A stretch of DNA of 21,704 nt from Haliscomenobacter sp038240665 (GCA_038240665.1 JBBRGN010000046.1:1-21704), one strand, 5' to 3'. Shown: positions 7,477 through 15,152, counted from the stretch's first letter. A program made the numbers and translations. The notes: a model not told the origin generated them from the sequence alone.

Positions 7477-7498
7477 TTATTGTTGGATCATTCCTAAG
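7477..7498 (+). repeat. 22-bp repeat, copy 2, upstream of OB-fold gene
   Basis: This is the second copy of the element at 6951-6972, with one base different (GTTGG instead of GTTGA). It ends 49 bases before the ATG at 7548. Confidence 0.6.
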
Positions 7499-7547
7499 TT
7501 AGCCTTTGAGTCTGATTTTTTCGCAACACCACCTAATCCTTTCTTCA

Positions 7548-7967
7548 ATGAAAAAAGTATTGATTGTCATCGCGGTTTTGGCCGTCATTGGTGCCGCTTA
7601 TGGCTATTATCTGTGGAACATGCCTCAAGAAAACATGATGAATAAAAAAGCAGATTCATCGGTTTCAGCAACCCAACTTTTTAAAGATTTTTCAGCTAAC
7701 GAACAAGCTGCTAATGCCAAATACCTCGGTAAAGCAGTGGCCGTAACGGGGGTAGTAAAATCAGTTGAAAAAGAAGAAACCGGAGGAGGCGTACAGGTTG
7801 CGCTCGAAACTGGCGATAGCTTTGGTGTGGTATGCGAGCTAGATCCACTTTCCAAACATCCGCGCATGGATTTCCCGGTTGGGGGAAAGGTTACTTTTAA
7901 GGGTAATTGTACTGGCTTTAACTTTGATGTACAACTGACCCGCTGCGTCGAGTTAAAAAAACAATAA
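7548..7967 (+). CDS. Membrane-anchored OB-fold (tRNA_anti-like) protein
   Basis: A 139-residue protein with one N-terminal membrane segment (about residues 3-23, ending Y-G-Y-Y-L-W) and a soluble domain that should face the periplasm. The domain follows the tRNA_anti-like OB-fold pattern: A-T-Q-L-F-K-D-F-S-A-N-E-Q-A-A-N, then Y-L-G-K-A-V-A-V-T-G-V-V-K-S-V, and near the end G-G-K-V-T-F-K-G-N-C-T-G-F. Despite the family name, exported versions of this fold are unlikely to bind tRNA, and their ligand is unknown. The ATG at 7548 fits the signal-anchor. A frame from 7506 would add 14 residues before it and is rejected. Two cysteines near the C-terminus (in G-N-C-T-G and T-R-C-V) could pair. It lies between the cytochrome-like gene and the DUF5777 barrel and shares an upstream repeat with the former. 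Confidence 0.8.
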   Translation: MKKVLIVIAVLAVIGAAYGYYLWNMPQENMMNKKADSSVSATQLFKDFSANEQAANAKYLGKAVAVTGVVKSVEKEETGGGVQVALETGDSFGVVCELDPLSKHPRMDFPVGGKVTFKGNCTGFNFDVQLTRCVELKKQ

Positions 7968-8059
7968 ATTATAAAGGCGTTTTTTTAAACCTTATTTTAC
8001 TACGGGGTTTAAAAGTACACTGTTCCATAACCCTTCCTTAAAGATTTAATCTAACGACA

Positions 8060-8983
8060 ATGAAATACTTCAACTTATTTTTCTTGGTTTTTGCTTTATG
8101 GCAAACCAATATGGATGCTCAAAAACCTGGTGATACGGATTTATTGAGCAGCGTAGGCGGACTTGAAGATAAAAACTCGCTTACTTCCGCTACTTTTAAA
8201 GGCACACGCATCATCAATTTCCATACCGTGGAAGTTGCTGGTCGCCGGACGCTCGATTTTAGGATTGCCCACCGTTTTGGTTCTTTTAACTCTGGTTGGT
8301 ACAATTTTTTTGGCATCGATGGCGGCGCTAGCATTCGTTTGGGCTTGGAATACTCACATGACGGTCGTTTCCAGGTAGGGATAGGTCGTACTTCGGTGGG
8401 AAAAATGATGGACGGTTTTCTGAAATACCGTTTGCTGCGTCAGCACGACAATGGCGGTATGCCCATTAGCGTCACTTTGTTGACGAATGGTTTTTACACC
8501 ATCCTCAAAGATCCGAATGTAGCGGCCAACGGATTTGACCGTTATCAAAAGACCAGCAACCGTTTGAGTTTTGCACATCAAATCATCATCGCCCGTAAAT
8601 TCAGCGATAAACTTTCACTACAGTTGTCGCCAACTTTGATTCACTACAACCAAACCGAGGTAACGAGTGATAAAAACGATGTTTTTGTTTTGGGTGTTGC
8701 TGGTCGATATAAAATCAGCAAACGCAGCGCAATCACCGTTGAATATGGCTACCGCCCTACAACCAACTATTCACAAACCAAATATTTCAATACGCTAGGG
8801 ATTGGTTATGAGTTGGAAACCGGCGGTCACGTTTTTCAAATGTTTTTGACCAACTCGTTTGGTCTGCTGGAATCTCAGTTCCTGACCCGAACCGATACAC
8901 AGTGGAAAAATGGCGGTATCCGTTTAGGGTTCAACGTTTCTCGGGCATTTACTTTGGGTGCGAAAAAAGCAGCAGGGTATTAA
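8060..8983 (+). CDS. DUF5777-type outer-membrane beta-barrel protein
   Basis: A secreted protein of 307 residues with a signal peptide ending near M-D-A-Q. The body is made of alternating beta-strands with many aromatic residues at strand ends. Recognisable stretches are F-K-G-T-R-I-I-N-F-H-T-V-E, then L-D-F-R-I-A-H-R-F-G with a G-W-Y-N-F-F-G-I-D-G segment, and S-V-G-K-M-M-D-G-F-L-K-Y-R-L-L. These fit the Bacteroidota DUF5777 family of predicted outer-membrane barrels. The function of the family is not established. It is the last gene of the YceI / cytochrome-like / OB-fold / DUF5777 run, all predicted to be exported, and is followed 20 bases later by a strong hairpin terminator. A role as the outer-membrane member of an envelope redox or transport module is inference from the neighbours. 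Confidence 0.85.
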   Translation: MKYFNLFFLVFALWQTNMDAQKPGDTDLLSSVGGLEDKNSLTSATFKGTRIINFHTVEVAGRRTLDFRIAHRFGSFNSGWYNFFGIDGGASIRLGLEYSHDGRFQVGIGRTSVGKMMDGFLKYRLLRQHDNGGMPISVTLLTNGFYTILKDPNVAANGFDRYQKTSNRLSFAHQIIIARKFSDKLSLQLSPTLIHYNQTEVTSDKNDVFVLGVAGRYKISKRSAITVEYGYRPTTNYSQTKYFNTLGIGYELETGGHVFQMFLTNSFGLLESQFLTRTDTQWKNGGIRLGFNVSRAFTLGAKKAAGY

Positions 8984-9002
8984 TACTCTTCCTTTTTTTT
9001 TC

Positions 9003-9044
9003 AAAAAAAACGCGCGAAAGGGAGTCCCTTTCGCGCGTTTTTTT
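9003..9044. terminator. Bidirectional rho-independent terminator
   Basis: A 13-bp GC-rich stem, CGCGCGAAAGGGA at 9011-9023 with TCCCTTTCGCGCG at 9025-9037 (inner bases open to form the loop), is flanked by an A8 run before and a T7 run after. It reads as an intrinsic terminator on both strands. It sits exactly between the convergent DUF5777 barrel gene and trmD. Confidence 0.92.
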
Positions 9045-9059
9045 ATCCAACTATAAAAA

Positions 9060-9737
9060 TCATAGATCCAATAGATCTGGTCGTCTTTCCGTAGTGCGTT
9101 TGATGGCCTGATCATGTCTCCACTCATCAATGGCCGCAAAATTACCCGAAAGTAGTACGGGCGGCACTTGCCAGCCCCGAAACACTGCCGGACGCGTATA
9201 AACTGGCGGCGACAAAAGACTATCTTGAAAAGAATCGGAGAGGGCCGAGGTTTCATCGTTGAGCACGCCAGGCAGTAATCGACCGATGGCGTCAACCATC
9301 ACTGCCGCAGGAATTTCTCCACCCGACAACACGTAATCGCCAATGGATACTTCCAGCGTAATGAAATGCTCGCGAACCCGTTCGTCAATTCCTTTGTAAT
9401 GCCCGCAAAGCAGCAGCAAATTTTTTTTGAGCGACAATCGATTGGCCATAGATTGATCAAAAGGTATTCCATCCGGCGTCAGGAAAATCACTTCGTCGTA
9501 GGTACGTTGTGATTGTAAATGCTCGATACAATTCGCCAAAGGTTCGGCCATCATGACCATCCCAGCACCGCCGCCAAATTGGTAATCGTCTAGCTGTTTG
9601 GATTTTCCTAAACCATATTCACGTAAAGGATGTACCACTACTTCCAACAACCCGCGCTGCTGCGCGCGCTTCATGATGGAGTGGCTGAGCGGGCTTTCCA
9701 GGAGTTCAGGCACTACCGAAAGGATATCGATTCTCAT
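9060..9737 (-). CDS. trmD: tRNA (guanine-N1)-methyltransferase TrmD
   Basis: A 225-residue SPOUT-class methyltransferase that places a methyl group on N1 of G37 in tRNAs, preventing +1 frameshifts, using S-adenosylmethionine. The start M-R-I-D-I-L-S-V-V-P-E at 9737 is the family's normal N-terminus. A longer frame from 9809 adds 24 unrelated residues and is rejected. Seen in order: Y-G-L-G-K-S-K-Q-L-D-D-Y-Q-F-G-G-G-A-G-M-V-M near residue 45, G-H-Y-K-G-I-D-E-R-V near residue 112, and the knotted SAM-binding loop I-G-D-Y-V-L-S-G-G-E. The usual rimM/rpsP/rplS partners are absent; it sits instead after a secreted FKBP isomerase gene. A strong hairpin lies in its 79-base leader. Length and motifs look normal. 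Confidence 0.97.
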   Translation of the reverse strand: MRIDILSVVPELLESPLSHSIMKRAQQRGLLEVVVHPLREYGLGKSKQLDDYQFGGGAGMVMMAEPLANCIEHLQSQRTYDEVIFLTPDGIPFDQSMANRLSLKKNLLLLCGHYKGIDERVREHFITLEVSIGDYVLSGGEIPAAVMVDAIGRLLPGVLNDETSALSDSFQDSLLSPPVYTRPAVFRGWQVPPVLLSGNFAAIDEWRHDQAIKRTTERRPDLLDL

Positions 9738-9768
9738 GCCGAAGAAAGCTTTTGAGGAGGAGTGAGGA

Positions 9769-9804
9769 GTTTCCGGTTTCAGCAGGGTTACTGAAACCGG
9801 AAAC
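9769..9804. promoter_or_regulatory. Hairpin in the trmD leader / behind the FKBP gene
   Basis: A perfect 14-bp stem, GTTTCCGGTTTCAG at 9769-9782 with CTGAAACCGGAAAC at 9791-9804, and an 8-base loop. It lies 12 bases after the FKBP stop and 31 bases before the trmD ATG on the minus strand. No T-run follows the stem on that strand (TCCTCACTCCTCC), so a simple intrinsic terminator is unlikely. RNA stabilisation, attenuation or a palindromic repeat are alternatives. Confidence 0.55.
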
Positions 9805-9816
9805 AACAACCCAATA

Positions 9817-10593
9817 TTAGTTAATCTTGATCAATTCTACTTCAAAAACCAGCGTAGAGTAAGGCCCAATATCTTGGCCAGCACCACGTTCGCCATATGC
9901 TAAATCAGAAGGGATGAACAGTTTCCACTTGGAGCCCATAGGCATCAATTGCAAACCTTCTACCCAACCTGGGATCACCTGGTTTACACCAAAGTTTGCT
10001 GGTTCACCGCGTTCAACCGAGCTGTCGAAAACTGAACCATTCAACAAGGTACCGTGATAGTGAACCGTTACTTTATCCGTAGCTTTTGGTTTAGGTCCGG
10101 CACCGGGAGTTAGGATTTCGTACTGCAAACCACTAGGCAAAGTCACTACGCCAGCACGTTTGCCATTCGTAGCCAGAAATTCCTTGCCTTCCGCAATGGT
10201 TTTTTCGTATTTCTTAGCCTGCATCCCTTGCATGGCAGTCTGTACGATATTGTTGGCTTTCTCCACTGCCTTGTCTTTTTCTACCTGCGGCATCTTTTTC
10301 AAACCTTCTTCAAGGCCTTTGGCCAAAGAATTGCCATCGATGGTTTCTACTCCTTGACGGATTAAATTTTGGGCAATCAAGATCCCAAAGCTGTAGCTCA
10401 ATGAGTCCATTTTTGTTGTTTTTGGTGTTGTAGGAGCTGCTGGTGTCGGTGCCATTTTTGGTGCCGTTTTCGGAGCTGCTGTTGTCGACGCCGTTTTTGG
10501 AGCTGGAACAGGCTTTTTTGCTGGGTTCTGAGCAGCCAAGCCAAATGCCAAGGTCACCATGGCCAAAACTGTAAACAAGATTGTTTTCTTCAT
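9817..10593 (-). CDS. Secreted FKBP-type peptidyl-prolyl isomerase (FkpA/Mip-like)
   Basis: A 258-residue exported prolyl isomerase that assists folding of envelope proteins. From the ATG at 10593 the signal peptide ends near L-A-A-Q (residues 19-22). A longer frame from 10650 is rejected because it places 19 residues before the signal. A flexible Ala/Pro/Thr/Lys-rich linker fills residues 24-61. An FKBP_N-type helical dimerisation region covers about 62-145 (S-Y-S-F-G-I-L-I-A-Q-N, then A-K-G-L-E-E-G-L). The catalytic FKBP domain covers about 150-258. Active-site residues are visible: Tyr179 (V-H-Y-H-G), Phe189 and Asp190 (V-F-D-S-S), Val206 to Trp210 (V-I-P-G-W), Tyr233 (A-Y-G), and the late aromatic Phe250. 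The linker is longer than in FkpA and suggests reach from the membrane. Its 3' end is followed by the trmD leader hairpin. Confidence 0.95.
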   Translation of the reverse strand: MKKTILFTVLAMVTLAFGLAAQNPAKKPVPAPKTASTTAAPKTAPKMAPTPAAPTTPKTTKMDSLSYSFGILIAQNLIRQGVETIDGNSLAKGLEEGLKKMPQVEKDKAVEKANNIVQTAMQGMQAKKYEKTIAEGKEFLATNGKRAGVVTLPSGLQYEILTPGAGPKPKATDKVTVHYHGTLLNGSVFDSSVERGEPANFGVNQVIPGWVEGLQLMPMGSKWKLFIPSDLAYGERGAGQDIGPYSTLVFEVELIKIN

Positions 10594-10762
10594 TTTATAG
10601 ATTCTTGTAGGTAAACTGCAAATATTTTTTCCCGCTAATGACGAAATCAAGCGCGTTTTATTTTGTCGACGCCGGATTTAAGCCTGAATGGGGCGTTTTT
10701 TAGCGATCAGCAGACAAAAGTAGCGTTTTTTCGTGTTTTTCACTGTTTTCTACAAAAATCAT

Positions 10763-11338
10763 TCAATCCGCTGCAGGCTCTTCACCCCAACGGTACGCAT
10801 CTAGTTGGAAACCAGCTAAATCCAGTACTCGATCCACCACGGTTGCCGCTATTTCGGTGATGGTTTGTGGTTTGGAATAAAAGGAAGGAGACGCTGGGCA
10901 AATGATGCCGCCCGCTTCCGTTACCAGTTTCATGTTGTTGATGTGGATGAGGCTAAAGGGCGTATCGCGGAGTACCAATATCAAACGGCGGCGCTCTTTG
11001 AGGATCACGTCGGCGGCGCGCGTGGTCAGGTCATTGGAGATGCCGGAAGCGATCCGTCCCAATACCCCCATAGAACAGGGGCAAACAATCATGGTATCGT
11101 ACTTGGCAGAACCCGAGGCAAAAGGAGCCATAAAGTCGTTTTTTTCGAAAAAATCGAAGCGATAACGCTCAAAATCTCGATTCTCTAGCTCATATTCCCA
11201 GTTGAAACGCGCGTTGTCACTCATCACCACACCAATTTTCTCCCATTGGGGCTGGAGCTCGACCAATCGATCCATCAACACTTTTGCATAGATCGATCCG
11301 CTGGATCCACCTATCGCCACCACGACTTTTTTCTTCAT
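10763..11338 (-). CDS. ubiX: UbiX-family flavin prenyltransferase
   Basis: A 191-residue cytoplasmic enzyme that attaches a dimethylallyl group to FMN, making the prenylated flavin cofactor of UbiD-type decarboxylases. The start M-K-K-K-V-V-V-A-I-G-G-S-S-G-S at 11338 gives the usual N-terminal FMN loop. A frame from 11362 adds eight residues and is less likely. Other signatures are C-P-C-S-M-G-V-L-G-R-I-A-S-G-I-S-N-D at 86-103, L-V-L-R-D-T-P-F-S at 121-129, and P-A-S-P-S-F-Y near 148. Length is normal for the family. No ubiD is present in the window. The substrate pathway, quinone synthesis or another decarboxylation, cannot be told from here. It is divergent from the thioredoxin-like gene at 11451 and separated from the FKBP gene downstream by 169 bases. 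Confidence 0.95.
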   Translation of the reverse strand: MKKKVVVAIGGSSGSIYAKVLMDRLVELQPQWEKIGVVMSDNARFNWEYELENRDFERYRFDFFEKNDFMAPFASGSAKYDTMIVCPCSMGVLGRIASGISNDLTTRAADVILKERRRLILVLRDTPFSLIHINNMKLVTEAGGIICPASPSFYSKPQTITEIAATVVDRVLDLAGFQLDAYRWGEEPAAD

Positions 11339-11450
11339 TTGTTGGTTTGGTACACAACTCAATTGTACATCAAGCGTTAAAATTTATTAATTTTCCAGCT
11401 TTGACGACCGATTTTTTTTTACAGATTCATTCTTTATTAAATCAATTACG

Positions 11451-12020
11451 ATGAAAAAAGTTTTGCTGGGCGGTTTGCTACTCGTTTTTGGAGTAATCGC
11501 CTTATACGCTTTTGTAGTTCCTACGGTACAGCCCGCTAAAGCCCTAATCCCTGAGGCAGCTGCTTTGGAAACCCCCATCAAGTGGTATACCTGGGACGAG
11601 GCTTTGGAAGCCAACAAAAAGGTAAAGAAAAAAATGTTCATTGACATGTACACCGACTGGTGTGGCTGGTGCAAAAAAATGGATGGATCTACGTTTAAAG
11701 ACCCTAAAGTAGCCGCTATGATGAACAAATATTTCTATGCGGTAAAATTTGACGCGGAGCAGAAAAATGCCATCAACTACGGCGGTCAGACCTTTAAATA
11801 CGTGGCTCAAGGCAGTCGCGGCGTTCATGAATTGGCTTATGCCCTTTTGGATGGTAAGTTGGGTTATCCTTCCTTTGTATACCTCAACGAAAAACAGGAG
11901 CGGGTAACCGTTTCTCCTGGTTACAAAACCCCCGAGCAGATCATCCCTGAATTGGAGTTTGTGGGTGCCGGTTTTTATACCAAAATGGATTACCAAAAGT
12001 TTTTGGCGCAGAAAAAATAG
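11451..12020 (+). CDS. Exported thioredoxin-fold protein with C-G-W-C active site
   Basis: A 189-residue protein with an N-terminal signal or anchor (residues 1-24) and a thioredoxin-like domain of the DUF255/thioredoxin_7 type. The redox site is W70-C-G-W-C74 in M-Y-T-D-W-C-G-W-C-K-K-M, followed by the T-F-K-D-P-K-V segment typical of this subgroup. The cis-proline is in G-Y-P-S-F at Pro140. It should act in the periplasm, reducing or oxidising protein disulphides. The charge and length of the C-terminal helix are ordinary. An insertion between the active site and the cis-proline (about residues 103-135) is a little longer than in classical thioredoxin. It stands alone, divergent from ubiX and convergent with the uracil-DNA glycosylase gene, with a hairpin between their 3' ends. 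Its partner is unknown. Confidence 0.88.
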   Translation: MKKVLLGGLLLVFGVIALYAFVVPTVQPAKALIPEAAALETPIKWYTWDEALEANKKVKKKMFIDMYTDWCGWCKKMDGSTFKDPKVAAMMNKYFYAVKFDAEQKNAINYGGQTFKYVAQGSRGVHELAYALLDGKLGYPSFVYLNEKQERVTVSPGYKTPEQIIPELEFVGAGFYTKMDYQKFLAQKK

Positions 12021-12031
12021 AATTTGAGCTA

Positions 12032-12063
12032 GGGTGGAGACCCGATGAGTCGCGTCTCTACCC
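12032..12063. terminator. Hairpin between convergent thioredoxin-like and glycosylase genes
   Basis: GGGTGGAGAC at 12032-12041 pairs with GTCTCTACCC at 12054-12063 (10 bp, one G-U), with three further inner pairs (CGA with TCG). It covers the glycosylase stop codon at 12058-12060. It resembles the GTAGAGACGCGAT...GTCTCTAC type of dispersed palindrome found between genes in several phyla. There is no T-run, so it may be a repeat as much as a terminator. Confidence 0.5.
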
Positions 12064-12732
12064 GCCCAATGCTTCCAAATAACGCTCCACATATTCTTCC
12101 ATAAGCTTGCGTTTGTATTGCATCACAAACCGTGGATGCGGCAAGGGAATGATTTCCTTAAAGTAACCTTCTTTGGCATTTAGCTCCTGAAAAAAATGGG
12201 CGTTTTTACCCTCGCCCAAACAAATGCAACGATCGGTACGCATACCACAATTTTTGATCAATGCGGTCAAATGGGTTTTAATCAGCGGCGTTACTGCCGT
12301 TTGTAGCTGCTTTTCGTCATAGTAGTTGTAGTTTTTTCCCTGTTTTACAAAACCCAAGGGGCAAACGGAGTTGAGGAAAAAACGCTCATAAAATACCCCT
12401 GGGCCGCCAAAAGCGTTGATTACGGCATAGATAAATTGTGCCGACAGTTCTGGTTTTTTGGGAAATGGATTGACGATGCCCAATTCCTGCTCCAAACGTA
12501 AGGGATCGGTAAAAGCTACATTGGTGATGCCGCCGCCAAAACGCCCTGGGTTAATGCCCAATACCAGCGTGCGCGGGGTATCATCGGCATAAAAACGCTC
12601 CAAAAAAGTTTGAAAAATGGGTACCGAAGCTGGATGTTCTTGAAAAGGCAACAACCACTCCACTTCCGGCGGGATAAGGGGCAGGTTTTGATCGATGTTT
12701 TGGAAATGCTGGAAAAGGGCAGTAGAGATCAT
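12058..12732 (-). CDS. SMUG/DUF4918-like uracil-DNA glycosylase superfamily protein
   Basis: A 224-residue cytoplasmic protein of the uracil-DNA glycosylase superfamily, in the SMUG-like branch common in Bacteroidota (DUF4918). From the ATG at 12732, motif A is L-G-I-N-P-G-R-F-G-G-G at 58-68, followed by I-T-N-V-A-F-T-D-P. A middle block F-L-N-S-V-C-P-L-G-F lies at 119-128, and motif B is P-H-P-R-F at 198-202. The expected role is excision of uracil or oxidised uracil from DNA at the start of base-excision repair. In motif A an Asn (Asn61) is present at the position used by SMUG-type enzymes, but activity is not proven. A frame from 12798 adds 22 hydrophobic and basic residues without relation to the family and is rejected. 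Downstream it meets the thioredoxin-like gene tail to tail. Confidence 0.85.
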   Translation of the reverse strand: MISTALFQHFQNIDQNLPLIPPEVEWLLPFQEHPASVPIFQTFLERFYADDTPRTLVLGINPGRFGGGITNVAFTDPLRLEQELGIVNPFPKKPELSAQFIYAVINAFGGPGVFYERFFLNSVCPLGFVKQGKNYNYYDEKQLQTAVTPLIKTHLTALIKNCGMRTDRCICLGEGKNAHFFQELNAKEGYFKEIIPLPHPRFVMQYKRKLMEEYVERYLEALGG

Positions 12733-12814
12733 GCGGCGATTGCAGTTGATGATTAGACGAACTGCAAAGTACGTGAACTTGAAGATTAGAGCGAACAAAA
12801 TTAAAATTGAAAAA

Positions 12815-12856
12815 TTTTGAACGCCTTCAGTCCTGCTTGACGAAAGGCGTTCAAAA
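12815..12856 (-). terminator. Rho-independent terminator of the M56 peptidase gene
   Basis: A perfect 13-bp stem, TTTTGAACGCCTT at 12815-12827 with AAGGCGTTCAAAA at 12844-12856, and a 16-base loop. On the minus strand the stem is followed by a T-rich stretch (ATTTTTTCAATTTTAATTTT, partly paired). It starts 12 bases after the stop codon of the M56 gene. Confidence 0.82.
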
Positions 12857-12868
12857 CACCGATAAGTG

Positions 12869-14935
12869 CTATTCCTTGATCAACTTCTGAGTGTACGCTT
12901 CTCCACCTTGCGCGATGCGGATGATGTACTCCCCAGTGGGTTGTTTGCTTAAATCAATCTGACCATTGAAATACCCGTCAAAGTTGTTGAGCATTTGACT
13001 GTAAACTTTTTGGCCACTCAGGTTAAAGATTTCGATGTTGGTGGCTTTTCCTCCAGCGCGAAAACTTAAATTGAATAAGCCGTTGCTGGGGTTGGGCGCT
13101 GCTTTGAAATCTTGCAGTTTAAGGACGTTTGAATCATTCGTTTTGTCTTCTTCTAATTTGAAGCGAATCGGAAGATTGAATTGTACCCGCACCGTTTTTC
13201 CATTTTGCAGTCCAGGGTTCCAATTGGGCATAGCATTCACGACTCGGAGCGCCTCTTCATCACAGCCAAAACCGATCCCTTTTACAACGTTGGCATTGCT
13301 GATAAGACCATCTTTTTCTACAATGTAGCGGATAATCACCATGCCCTCAATCCCTTTTTCACTAGCTTCAGCCGGATATTTAAGATTAGAACCTAGAAAC
13401 TTAAACATTTCTTCAAAACCACCTTTGTAGCTTGGAATTTTTTCAACTTCGGTAAAGACTTCCGTTGGTATCGGGGCAGTCGAGTTATGATTGTTAACGC
13501 TGTTTCCATTAGTATCATCACTCACTTTATGACCTTCGACTACAAGTATGGGGAGTTCAAGCGAATGAGATTTAGTTGGTTCAATAAGTTTAGGTTTGGA
13601 ACCTTTGTCTTCCAATAAGAACTTAATAGGAAGTACCATATTAACATTGACCCTATTCCCGCGCTGTACGCCGGGTTGCCATGAAGGCATCGATTTCACT
13701 ACCCGCAAGGCTTCGGCATCAATTTCTGGACTTACTCCTTTTAATATTTTGACATCATTAAGTACTCCATTGTCGCCTACTATAAACCCCACGGCCACCA
13801 TGCCTTCTTGGTTGTTTTTTCTGGCATTGGCTGGGTAACGGATATTCTTTCCCAGGTACTGAAACATCGCTTCCTGTCCGCCGGGAAATTCCGGCATGTT
13901 TTCTACCACACAAAATACCTCGATAGGAATACTGTCCAGCGGATTGAGGTGTTTAAAATCTGGTTTATTGCTAGATTCTCGTATTTCAGCGCAAGCATTG
14001 TCGACCATTCTTTTTACAGTTATCCCCGGAAGCCCGACATCGGATGCTTCGCTAAGCCGGATGTGTGCAAACAAAATGCCCAGACCAACTATTAAAGGCA
14101 AGGCAAAAACGTATTGCAACTGGGCAACACCCTGCGTTTTTTTTCTCTTCATCATGTTGATGCGTTTTTTGAGTTGTGATGTTGAAAAATGATTTACCAA
14201 AGCAATCGATGGTCCGGACAAAGATTGCTGAATCAATAAACGACCGTAAGTACTGCGGTTGGCTGTTTTCAGCACCGCCGCATCGGCCAGATATTCGTGC
14301 ACGTCTCTTAATGCATGGGAATATAAATAAGCCAGTGGATTGAACCAACACAAGGCCTTGATCAGTTCGCTAAGGAGCACGTCGATGCTGTGGCCTTGCA
14401 AAATGTGGGTCTTTTCGTGTTGCAACATACAGGCGTCCTCAAGCGCCTGATCTATCCTTTCGGCAGGCCAAAACAGGTAATGAAAAAAGGAAAAAGGCGT
14501 CTTGACCTCGGTACTGTATACCAAAATATAATTGCCATGACGTTGTTGGCTCCCCCGGCGGTAAAGTCGGTACAGCTGGTACAACCCTACTGCAAAACGC
14601 AATAAACAAAAGACTACACCTGCCCAATAGATCCACAACCAAATATTCCAATTGTTTGCAACCGTAGCTCTAACCGTGAATTCTGGCAACATAAAAGGCT
14701 GATTGACCAGCTTATTTGCTCGGATTACTACTTCAGGCAACCAGTTGCTTTGGGCGGCGCTTGAATGTACTGGAGCGCTAAGGGTTATGCGCAACAAGGG
14801 CGCTAGCAAACCCAACATCAAGGTGATCAACAAGTACGAACGGTTGAGTCGAAAAAATGTCGTCTTTTCCAACACCCCGTGGTACAATGCATAGAACACC
14901 AACCAACAAAAGGCAACTTTGAGTAGGTAATCCAT
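12869..14935 (-). CDS. M56 (BlaR1-like) membrane peptidase fused to two TonB-C domains and a type IX sorting domain
   Basis: A 688-residue protein. Residues 1-290 form a BlaR1/MecR1-type M56 metallopeptidase: membrane segments near 5-20, 33-52, 98-120 and 275-291, the zinc motif H173-E-K-T-H177 and a probable third ligand Glu214 (D-V-H-E-Y-L-A-D). Two TonB C-terminal-type domains follow, about 342-440 and 494-595, each with P-G-G / K-G-G, R-Y-P / K-Y-P, E-A-L-R-V-V and M-P-x-W-x-P-G. The end, about 608-688, is a type IX (por) secretion sorting domain with A-A-P-N-P-S-N-G-L-F, I-F-N-L-S-G-Q-K-V and a P-T-G-E-Y-I-I-R-I finish. Known M56 proteins sense a signal and cleave the BlaI repressor. Its blaI-like partner lies just upstream on the same strand. 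A sorting domain on an inner-membrane protease is odd, because the C-terminal part must sit in the periplasm. It may serve as a plain beta-sandwich there. No beta-lactamase gene is nearby. Confidence 0.93.
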   Translation of the reverse strand: MDYLLKVAFCWLVFYALYHGVLEKTTFFRLNRSYLLITLMLGLLAPLLRITLSAPVHSSAAQSNWLPEVVIRANKLVNQPFMLPEFTVRATVANNWNIWLWIYWAGVVFCLLRFAVGLYQLYRLYRRGSQQRHGNYILVYSTEVKTPFSFFHYLFWPAERIDQALEDACMLQHEKTHILQGHSIDVLLSELIKALCWFNPLAYLYSHALRDVHEYLADAAVLKTANRSTYGRLLIQQSLSGPSIALVNHFSTSQLKKRINMMKRKKTQGVAQLQYVFALPLIVGLGILFAHIRLSEASDVGLPGITVKRMVDNACAEIRESSNKPDFKHLNPLDSIPIEVFCVVENMPEFPGGQEAMFQYLGKNIRYPANARKNNQEGMVAVGFIVGDNGVLNDVKILKGVSPEIDAEALRVVKSMPSWQPGVQRGNRVNVNMVLPIKFLLEDKGSKPKLIEPTKSHSLELPILVVEGHKVSDDTNGNSVNNHNSTAPIPTEVFTEVEKIPSYKGGFEEMFKFLGSNLKYPAEASEKGIEGMVIIRYIVEKDGLISNANVVKGIGFGCDEEALRVVNAMPNWNPGLQNGKTVRVQFNLPIRFKLEEDKTNDSNVLKLQDFKAAPNPSNGLFNLSFRAGGKATNIEIFNLSGQKVYSQMLNNFDGYFNGQIDLSKQPTGEYIIRIAQGGEAYTQKLIKE

Positions 14936-14966
14936 TTTTTTCTATAAGGATGAATGATAAATGGTG

Positions 14967-15146
14967 AATGATGAATTTGGCGGGCGGCTTGGCGTGCTTA
15001 GGCCCTTTTTTCTTTCCATTCATCGTTCTGATTTACACCTCTCCAATCATGCAAGTAGTAGTAATTCAATAATCCTAATATGACCCTAACGATCCGTTTA
15101 TCTCGAAGTACAGCTCAAATCTCAAGTTCCCACCAAATTCATCATT
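14967..15146. repeat. Distant 14-bp inverted repeat in the blaI-M56 spacer
   Basis: AATGATGAATTTGG at 14967-14980 is the exact reverse complement of CCAAATTCATCATT at 15133-15146. The arms are near the two ends of the 217-base spacer between the BlaI-type and M56 genes and lie in ATGA-rich sequence. It could form a long-range hairpin or mark an old palindromic insertion. I see no gene in the spacer. Confidence 0.45.
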
Positions 15147-15152
15147 TGTCAT

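Noticed and set aside
7548..7967. tRNA-binding function for the OB-fold protein
   Set aside because: The family name suggests it, but the N-terminal membrane segment places the domain outside the cytoplasm.
10715..10722. TACTTTTG box on the minus strand upstream of the FKBP gene
   Set aside because: It fits TAnnTTTG but has no -33 partner at the right distance and lies over 120 bases from the start.
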